A DNA stretch of 5,139 nt, taken from Planctomycetaceae bacterium (GTDB taxonomy: Bacteria; Planctomycetota; Planctomycetia; Pirellulales; UBA1268). Each line of letters opens with the position of its first letter. Position 1 is the stretch's first letter. This document shows positions 1 to 5,139 of the stretch, in pieces. Below the pieces are notes generated by a model. It ran no database searches. It saw only the letters and a program-made list of their open reading frames with translations, and was not told the origin of the DNA. Location: the NCBI GenBank assembly GCA_947453125.1, contig CANGGC010000249.1, positions 1-5,139 on the forward strand, in the 5' to 3' direction. A program made the translations under genes and the position numbers.

Positions 1-732
1 CCGGAAACCGCCTCCGCGGCCCCTCCCCTCAAGGTGGGCATGGAACTGGCCTACCCGCCGTTCGAGATGACCGACGCGGCCGGCAAGCCGACGGGAGTGA
101 GCGTGCGGATCGCCGAGGCACTCGGGAAGCACCTCGACCGCGACGTGGTGATCGAGAACATCGCCTTCGACGGCCTCATCCCCGCCCTGAAAGTCGGCAA
201 GATCGACTGCATCATCTCGTCGATGACGGCAACCCCGGAGCGGGCGAAGTCGATCGCCTTCTCGGAGCCCTACCTGAAGACGGGGCTCGCGCTCCTCGTG
301 GGGGCGAAGTCGCCGGTGAAGGGGGCCGATGACCTCGACGTGAAGGGGCGGACGGTGGCCGTGAAGAAGGGGACCACCGGCCACCAGTTCGCATCGTCGA
401 CCCTCAAGCAGGCCCGCCTCCTCGTCCTCGACAAGGAGGCCTCGGCCGTCCTCGAGGTGGTGCAGGGGAAGGCCGACGCCTTCATTTACGACTCGCTCTC
501 TGTCTATCAAAACCACAAGCGCCACCCCGACGCGACGCGCGCCTTCCTCCGCCCGTTCCGCGAGGAGGCTTGGGCCGTCGGGCTGCGGCCGGCCGACCGC
601 GAACTGCGCGAGCAGGTAAACTCGTTCTTCGAAGCCTTCCGGGCCGACGGGGGCTTTGAGAAGCTTGGAGACGAGTTCCTCCCCGAGGAGAAGGCCGCCT
701 TCAAGGCCGAGGGGATTCCGTTCTACTTTTGA
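1..732 (+). CDS. Periplasmic amino-acid-type substrate-binding protein (SBP family 3), 5' end missing
   Basis: The reading frame is open from base 1, so the true start and signal peptide lie upstream; 243 residues plus a TGA stop are present. The fragment opens with a short Ala/Pro-rich stretch (residues 1-9) like the linker after a signal peptide or lipid anchor, then the first beta strand KVGMELAYPPFEM (11-23). The segment ISSMTATPER (72-81) matches the amino-acid binding loop of HisJ-like proteins, with Ser73, Ser74, Thr76 and Arg81 at the positions that hold the ligand carboxylate. GTT at 124-126 and Asp164 (in AFIYDS) match the other ligand contacts, Asp164 being the expected amino-group contact. 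The protein should therefore bind an amino acid or similar small molecule in the periplasm for an ABC importer. The usual acidic residues of the family signature are replaced (GVSVRI, 32-37, where GFDVDL is typical). No permease or ATPase gene follows. A sensory or orphan binding role is possible. The family is clear; the ligand is not. Confidence 0.9.
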   Translation, partial: PETASAAPPLKVGMELAYPPFEMTDAAGKPTGVSVRIAEALGKHLDRDVVIENIAFDGLIPALKVGKIDCIISSMTATPERAKSIAFSEPYLKTGLALLVGAKSPVKGADDLDVKGRTVAVKKGTTGHQFASSTLKQARLLVLDKEASAVLEVVQGKADAFIYDSLSVYQNHKRHPDATRAFLRPFREEAWAVGLRPADRELREQVNSFFEAFRADGGFEKLGDEFLPEEKAAFKAEGIPFYF

Positions 733-740
733 GCCCGCGC

Positions 741-2582
741 ATGTCCGAGCCCCATCCCCCTCTGACGTCGTTCCGCCAGGCTGCTGCGGCGATCGGCCGC
801 TGCTTTGTCACGGTCACCGCGATCCTTGTTGGGGTCTTCATCACGGCGTGCTCTCGACCGGCCGCGCCGCCGGCAGCGCCTGTCGCGGTGAAAGAATCGG
901 TGCGGCAAGCTCCACCGGTTGCCCCCGTCGAGCCCTCCACCGGCCCGGTCTGGTTCACCGACGTCACGGCCGTCTCCGGCGTCGACTTCGTCCATCGCTC
1001 GGGCGACTCCCCCGACAAGCCGTTCCCCTCGGCCAACGGCAGCGGCCTCGGAGCGATCGACTTCGATCTCGACGGCCGCCACGATCTCGTCTTCGTCAGC
1101 GGCGTTTCCTTCCCGGTAGACGAGGCGCCGGGAAATCAAAGCGCCCGCTGCTTTCGCAACCTCGGAGCCTGGCGGTTCGACGATGTCACCGAGCGGTGCG
1201 GACTGCGCTACGCCCGGTATGGTCATGGCGTCGCCGTCGGCGACCATGACGGCGACGGCTTCCCCGATCTGTTCCTCACCGGCTACGGCGGCGACATCCT
1301 CTTTCACAACCGTGGCGACGGGACGTTCGAACCAACCAGCCCGGCCTCAGGCCTCGACGACGGCCGGTGGAGTTCGAGCGCCGCCTTCGTCGATGCCGAC
1401 AACGACGGACTCCTCGACCTCTACGTCTGCCGGTATGGGAAGTGGACGCCGGAGACGAATCCATTCTGCGGCGACCGGGCCGCCGGCCGGCGGTTGTTCT
1501 GCAGCCCACTGACGGTTGAGCCGGAGGCGGACGTCCTCCGCCGCAACAACGGCGACGGCACCTTCAGCGATGTCACGGCAGCGGCGGGGGTCGACGGCCG
1601 CCCGGGCCGCGCCCTGGGGGTGATTGCCGCCGACATCGATGGCGACGGCAGCGTCGACCTCTACGTTGCCAACGACATGAATCCGAACTCCCTCTGGCTC
1701 GGGGACGGCAAGGGGGAATTTCGCGACTCCAGCGACATGTCGGGCACCGCCTACGATCATGAGGGGCGGGTGAAGTCGAGCATGGGAGTCGACCTCGCCG
1801 ACACCGGCAACCGCGGGCAGATCGACATCATGGTCACCGACTTCCAGGGGGAGGCAAACCTGTTCTTCGCAGGGTCCCCCGGGGGCGTCTTCCGCGACGT
1901 CAGTGACACCAGCGGCGCCGGATCGCCGAGCCTGCCGTACGTGAGCTGGGGGATCCAATTCGCCGACTTCGACCTCGACGGCTGGGATGATGCGGTGATC
2001 ACCAACGGCCATGTCGGTGACGACCGGCACAAGAACGGCGACAGCGCGCTGCTCCAACAGCTTCCCCTTTTCCTCCACAATGAACGGGGCCGGTTTCGCG
2101 AGCCCCCCCGCGACCATCTCGGCCCGTATTTCGTCACCAAGCACCAGGGCCGCGGGCTGACCGCCGTCGACCTCGACAACGACGGCGATCACGATCTCGC
2201 CCTCAACCACCGCGATGAACCGGCCACCCTGCTTCGCAACGACCGTGGCCATCCGCAGCAGGAGGGGCGAACGAGCACCGTCCTCCGGCTCGTCGGCACG
2301 GCCGGCAACCGCGATTCCATCGGCGCCGTGGTGACGATGACCGCCGGTGACCAGATCCACACCGAGCATGTGAAAGGGGGAGGTGGCTACCAGTCGTCCC
2401 GCGATCAGCGCGTCCTCTTCTCCCTCCCCGCCGACGGCCCGCCCCCCTCGTTCTCGATTCGCTGGCCTGGAGGGCGGGTCACGCCGGTGCCGGGAATCGA
2501 CGGCGGCGGGCAGTGGCTCGTCATCGAACCGCCCCCCCCCGACACCCCGCCGACGGTCCTCCGCGAGGATCCCCCCCGATGA
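741..2582 (+). CDS. CRTAC1-family lipoprotein: FG-GAP/VCBS beta-propeller with C-terminal ASPIC/UnbV domain (paralogue 1)
   Basis: This 613-residue predicted exported lipoprotein has a hydrophobic segment (about 22-36) ending in FITAC, an imperfect lipobox with Cys37 as lipidation site, then a Pro/Ala-rich linker to about residue 70. Calcium-loop motifs of the DxDxDGxxD type start at Asp107, 168, 218, 298, 409 and 477; a degenerate one lies at 351-362. Seven loops fit a seven-bladed propeller. NGDGTF-type motifs follow several blades (190-196, 269-275). Residues about 524-596 form an ASPIC/UnbV domain (SIGAVV, GGGGYQSS, IRWPGGRV). Cys243 and Cys254 fit the paired cysteines seen in this family. 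Two starts are possible: ATG at 741 (chosen because ATG is commoner) or TTG at 729, which overlaps the previous stop as TTGA and adds four residues. Neither has a good ribosome binding site. The gene ends inside the next gene's start. The molecular function is unknown; calcium-dependent binding in the periplasm or at the outer membrane is an inference. Confidence 0.92.
   Translation: MSEPHPPLTSFRQAAAAIGRCFVTVTAILVGVFITACSRPAAPPAAPVAVKESVRQAPPVAPVEPSTGPVWFTDVTAVSGVDFVHRSGDSPDKPFPSANGSGLGAIDFDLDGRHDLVFVSGVSFPVDEAPGNQSARCFRNLGAWRFDDVTERCGLRYARYGHGVAVGDHDGDGFPDLFLTGYGGDILFHNRGDGTFEPTSPASGLDDGRWSSSAAFVDADNDGLLDLYVCRYGKWTPETNPFCGDRAAGRRLFCSPLTVEPEADVLRRNNGDGTFSDVTAAAGVDGRPGRALGVIAADIDGDGSVDLYVANDMNPNSLWLGDGKGEFRDSSDMSGTAYDHEGRVKSSMGVDLADTGNRGQIDIMVTDFQGEANLFFAGSPGGVFRDVSDTSGAGSPSLPYVSWGIQFADFDLDGWDDAVITNGHVGDDRHKNGDSALLQQLPLFLHNERGRFREPPRDHLGPYFVTKHQGRGLTAVDLDNDGDHDLALNHRDEPATLLRNDRGHPQQEGRTSTVLRLVGTAGNRDSIGAVVTMTAGDQIHTEHVKGGGGYQSSRDQRVLFSLPADGPPPSFSIRWPGGRVTPVPGIDGGGQWLVIEPPPPDTPPTVLREDPPR
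2565..2569 (+). promoter_or_regulatory. Ribosome binding site for the second propeller gene
   Basis: GAGGA lies inside the last codons of the upstream gene, nine bases before the ATG at 2579. The spacing is good, and it selects this ATG over the in-frame GTG at 2513, which would add 22 low-complexity residues before the signal peptide. It is the only convincing Shine-Dalgarno sequence at any of the three gene junctions. Confidence 0.6.
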
Positions 2583-4435
2583 GTCGCATGGCCTCACGCT
2601 CATCCCATCCCCGCCGTCTAGCCGTGGCCTGCCTCGCCGCGCTCCTCGTCTTCGCGCCGGTGGGCTGCCGCCCCAGTTCGCCTTCGCCGCCGCCGGGCGG
2701 GCAGGCGAAGGAGGCGGCGCCGGCCCCACGCCAGAATGACGGGGCGCGGAAGACGGTCGTGGCGACCCCGCGGCCGGCGCCCGCCACGCCCCCCCGATTT
2801 GTCGATGTTGCCCGCGAGTCTGGCATCGACTTCACCTACTTCAACGACGAGGCCGCGGAAAACTGGCTGATCGTCGAGGTGATGGGAGGGGGCGCCGCCT
2901 GGCTCGATGTCGATCTCGACGGCTGGCTCGACCTCTACCTCACCGAGGGCTGCCGGCTGGAAAAGTCGCAGAAAGGGGATGGCGAGCACCGCGACCGCCT
3001 CTACCGCGGCCGGGGCGCGGCGGGCTTTCGCGAGGTGTCGGCCGTGGCCGGCATCGGCGACGACCACTACGGGCAGGGGGTCGCGGTCGGAGACTACGAC
3101 GCCGACGGGTTTCCCGATCTCTACCTCGCCAACTTCGGCCCCGCCGTCCTCCTCCACAACAACGGCGACGGCACGTTCACCGACGTCACCGCCTCCACCG
3201 GGATCGATTTCGCGAAGTGGGGAACGAGCGCCGCCTTCGCCGATCTCGACCACGACGGCCAGCTCGACATCTACGCCTGCACGTTCCTCGACAATCGGCT
3301 CGGCAACAACAAAGCCTGCGACTATCCGCAGGGGCGCGGCTACTGCGGCCCCGGCAGCTATGTCGGCGAGCAGGATCAGGTGTGGGTGAGCGGGGGGGAC
3401 GGGACGTTCGTGGAATGCTCCGCCGACCTCGGCTTCACCGAGACCAACGGCCGCGGGAAGGGGCTCGCCGTGTCGATCGTCGACCTCGACGACGATCTCC
3501 TCCCCGAGGTCTATGTCGGCAACGACATGACCCCGAACTACCTCTACACACGGCGCTCGGGCGTGGGCTCCCCCGCCCGCTACGAGGAGCTCGCCACCTC
3601 GGCCGGCTGTGCGGTGAGCGACGACGGCGAGAACGAGGCCTCGATGGGGATCGCCACCGAAGACTTCGACGGCGACGGCCGCCCCGACATCTTCCTCGCC
3701 CACTTCTACCAGGCGAAGAATACGCTCTACCAAAACCTCGGCAATCTCCTCTTCGCCGACATCAGCCGGAAGACGCGGATCGCCGCCACGAGCCTCCACA
3801 ACCTCGGCTTCGGCACCGTGGGGCTCGACTGGGATCGCGACGGCCGGATGGAGATGTTCGTCGCCACCGGGCATGTCCTCGGGCCCCGCGTCCAGCCCTA
3901 CCAGATGCAGCCGCAGCTCCTCTGGCAGGCCGCCAACGGCACGTTCGTCGATGTCTCCGACGACGTTGGTGGCGACTACTTCGGCGGAAAATGGCTCGGC
4001 CGGGCCGCCGCCGGCGCCGACTACGACAACGACGGCGATCTCGACCTCGCCGTCAGCCACAACATCTCCCCCGTTGCGCTTCTCCGCGACGACACGGCCG
4101 CTCCGGGCCGGTTCCTCGGCCTCGATCTCCGCACCCCCTCAAGGATCCCGCCGGTCGGCGGCCGGGTCGAGGTGCACTGCGATGGCCGCAAGACCATCCG
4201 GCCGATCTCCTCCGGGGGAAGCTATCTTTCCAGCCACGATCCGCGGATCCTCGTCGCCCTCCCACCGGGAGAATCCCCGGCTGACGTCACGATCCATTGG
4301 CCTTCCGGGCGAGTCGACAGTCTCCGTCTCGGCGCCGACGCCTACTGGCAGGTGCTCGAAGGGGACGCCCCGAAGCGTATGAATCCTCCGCAGGCGACCA
4401 GCGGCAGAGGACAATCAACCGTCGGGATGCGATGA
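2579..4435 (+). CDS. CRTAC1-family lipoprotein: FG-GAP/VCBS beta-propeller with C-terminal ASPIC/UnbV domain (paralogue 2)
   Basis: This 618-residue paralogue of the upstream gene has the same layout. Its signal peptide has PRR at 11-13, a hydrophobic core at about 14-26, and a likely lipidation site at Cys30 (APVGC, an imperfect lipobox). A Pro/Ala-rich linker runs to about 72. Seven calcium-loop motifs start at Asp110, 172, 222, 302, 362, 417 and 481. The fourth (DLDDDLLPE) lacks the glycine and the sixth ends in Glu instead of Asp. NGDGTF motifs occur at 194-200 and, as GGDGTF, at 272-277. Cys234, Cys247 and Cys256 align with Cys230, Cys243 and Cys254 of the upstream protein; the NDMTPN segment (315-320) matches its NDMNPN. 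Residues about 522-596 form the ASPIC/UnbV domain (GGRVEV, SGGSYLSS, IHWPSGRV). The start was chosen for its ATGA overlap with the upstream stop and its ribosome binding site. It probably works beside its neighbour outside the cytoplasm; the ligand and activity are unknown. Confidence 0.93.
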   Translation: MSRMASRSSHPRRLAVACLAALLVFAPVGCRPSSPSPPPGGQAKEAAPAPRQNDGARKTVVATPRPAPATPPRFVDVARESGIDFTYFNDEAAENWLIVEVMGGGAAWLDVDLDGWLDLYLTEGCRLEKSQKGDGEHRDRLYRGRGAAGFREVSAVAGIGDDHYGQGVAVGDYDADGFPDLYLANFGPAVLLHNNGDGTFTDVTASTGIDFAKWGTSAAFADLDHDGQLDIYACTFLDNRLGNNKACDYPQGRGYCGPGSYVGEQDQVWVSGGDGTFVECSADLGFTETNGRGKGLAVSIVDLDDDLLPEVYVGNDMTPNYLYTRRSGVGSPARYEELATSAGCAVSDDGENEASMGIATEDFDGDGRPDIFLAHFYQAKNTLYQNLGNLLFADISRKTRIAATSLHNLGFGTVGLDWDRDGRMEMFVATGHVLGPRVQPYQMQPQLLWQAANGTFVDVSDDVGGDYFGGKWLGRAAAGADYDNDGDLDLAVSHNISPVALLRDDTAAPGRFLGLDLRTPSRIPPVGGRVEVHCDGRKTIRPISSGGSYLSSHDPRILVALPPGESPADVTIHWPSGRVDSLRLGADAYWQVLEGDAPKRMNPPQATSGRGQSTVGMR

Positions 4436-5139
4436 TGGTTCAAGCGTCCGGGGCACCCCGGTGCCGGCCCGATTCGTCCCCGACCATCCCTGCCGTGACC
4501 CCATCCGCCTCCCCTTCCGCCGAGCCGACGCGCGTCTCCAGGGCCCCGTTTTTCCGCACACCCCTGCGGCGGGCCGGGGCGCTCGTCGTCGCGATCGCTG
4601 CCGCCCTCGGCGGGGTGACGGCCTGGCAATGGTGGCAGGATGGCCCGCTCCGCGATGCCGAGGCGGAGCTTGCCCGCGACAACGCCCCGCGGGCCCTGGC
4701 CCTGGCCGAGTATTACCTCGATCTCCATCCCGGCTCCGGGCGTGCCGAGGCCGATCGGGCGCGGGCGCTCTCCCTGCTGGGGCGGGCCGACGAGGCGATC
4801 GAGATCTACAAGCGCGTCGGGGCCGCCACCACTGACGAGCTCCGCGCCTGGGCGCGGGCCCACATTCTCAAAGCCGAGTGGTCGCGGGCCGCTCCCCTCC
4901 TCGAACAGAGCTTGCGGCTGAGCCCAGCCGACGCCGATGCCCTCTACGAGCTGACCACCTGCCGCACGCGCCTCGGGCTCCTCACGGAAGCCATCGAGAG
5001 CGCTGAGCAGTTCACCGCCCTGCCGGGCCAGGGAGCCCGGGGCAACATTCTCATCGGCGCGATTCAAGCCGACCGCGGCAATACCGACGAAGCGCTCCTC
5101 GCCTACCAGCGTGCCGAGGCGCTGGCTCCCGATGGCCTC
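4432..5139 (+). CDS. Membrane-anchored tetratricopeptide repeat protein, 3' end missing
   Basis: The frame is open from ATG at 4432 to the window edge, giving 236 residues without a stop. The ATG overlaps the previous stop as ATGA. A second in-frame ATG follows at 4435, and a GTG at 4495 is a less likely start. Residues 1-43 are Pro/Ser/Ala-rich and look disordered. LRR (45-47) precedes a single hydrophobic helix (about 48-64) ending in WQWWQ. By the positive-inside rule the N-terminus is cytoplasmic and the rest faces the periplasm. From about residue 72 there are helix pairs of TPR type: 72-100, 103-134, 136-165 (ending LRLSP), 168-198 and 202-233 (ADRGNTDEALLAYQRAEAL, ending in Ala-Pro). 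Such repeats usually bind other proteins, so a scaffold for the two upstream propeller lipoproteins is reasonable but unproven. AGAGGA at 4406-4411 is 20 bases upstream, too far for a normal ribosome binding site, so coupled translation is likely. The C-terminus and total repeat number cannot be seen. Confidence 0.87.
   Translation, partial: MMVQASGAPRCRPDSSPTIPAVTPSASPSAEPTRVSRAPFFRTPLRRAGALVVAIAAALGGVTAWQWWQDGPLRDAEAELARDNAPRALALAEYYLDLHPGSGRAEADRARALSLLGRADEAIEIYKRVGAATTDELRAWARAHILKAEWSRAAPLLEQSLRLSPADADALYELTTCRTRLGLLTEAIESAEQFTALPGQGARGNILIGAIQADRGNTDEALLAYQRAEALAPDGL

Noticed and set aside
1480..1493. A perfect 14-base palindrome, CCGCCGGCCGGCGG, as a possible protein binding site or hairpin
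   Set aside because: It lies deep inside a coding region, encodes ordinary residues (AAGRR region), has no loop for a terminator hairpin and no T-run after it. Such palindromes are common by chance at this GC content.
2609..2668. A twin-arginine (Tat) signal in the second propeller protein (PRRL at residues 11-14)
   Set aside because: The two arginines are there, but the rest of the S/T-RR-x-F-L-K pattern is missing. A Sec lipoprotein signal ending at Cys30 explains the segment better.
1347..2729. A 460-codon open frame on the minus strand opposite the first propeller gene
   Set aside because: It lies opposite a gene with clear domains. Its translation is full of repeated Val/Glu/Asp strings that mirror the DxDxDG codons, and it has no recognisable domain. 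Long antisense frames are expected in GC-rich genes.
1541..3190. Short DNA repeats shared by the two propeller genes (for example CAACAACGGCGACGGCAC near 1545 and 3156)
   Set aside because: They encode the NNGDGTF motif and reflect shared protein repeats and codon bias between paralogues, not a mobile or recombination repeat.
2618..4060. A 480-codon open frame on the minus strand opposite the second propeller gene
   Set aside because: Same reason: low-complexity Val/Glu/Gly translation mirroring the calcium-loop repeats, with no domain of its own.
3217..4284. A 355-codon plus-strand frame inside the second propeller gene
   Set aside because: The translation is extremely Arg/Pro-rich, typical of an out-of-frame reading of GC-rich codons, and the overlapping frame encodes a well-supported protein.
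4342..5067. A 241-codon open frame on the minus strand over the end of the window
   Set aside because: The plus strand here encodes TPR helices with a fitting membrane anchor and an ATGA-coupled start. The minus-strand translation is Gly/Arg/Pro-rich without a domain.

Overview
The window is GC-rich and almost entirely coding on the plus strand. It holds four head-to-tail genes: a substrate-binding protein cut by the left edge, two related beta-propeller lipoproteins, and a TPR protein cut by the right edge. No RNA gene, insertion sequence, CRISPR array, promoter or terminator is visible, and no non-coding gap exceeds a few bases. The composition and the adjacent CRTAC1-type (FG-GAP/VCBS plus ASPIC/UnbV) and TPR genes suggest a Planctomycetota genome. 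That is an inference from gene content; Acidobacteriota, Verrucomicrobiota and Myxococcota are alternatives.

Layout: bases 1-732 encode most of a family-3 periplasmic substrate-binding protein (amino-acid type). Bases 741-2582 (or from a TTG at 729) encode a 613-residue predicted lipoprotein with seven calcium-loop-type repeats and a C-terminal ASPIC/UnbV domain. Bases 2579-4435 encode a 618-residue paralogue of the same architecture. Bases 4432-5139 encode the first 236 residues of a membrane-anchored TPR protein that continues past the window.

The genes are packed as one apparent operon. The second/third and third/fourth junctions are 4-base ATGA overlaps. The first/second junction is a TTGA overlap if the TTG is used, or an 8-base gap if the ATG is used. 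This points to one mRNA with coupled translation. All four products are predicted to act outside the cytoplasm: a binding protein, two lipid-anchored propellers, and a TPR domain probably facing the periplasm on a single N-terminal helix. The TPR domain could scaffold the propellers, but nothing in the sequence identifies their ligand or activity. Propeller proteins of this family are common in such genomes yet mostly uncharacterised. The points most worth a second look are the coupled propeller-propeller-TPR arrangement, the different degenerate calcium loops in the two paralogues, and a run of nine C at the end of the first propeller gene, where a -1 slip would fuse the two propeller proteins.
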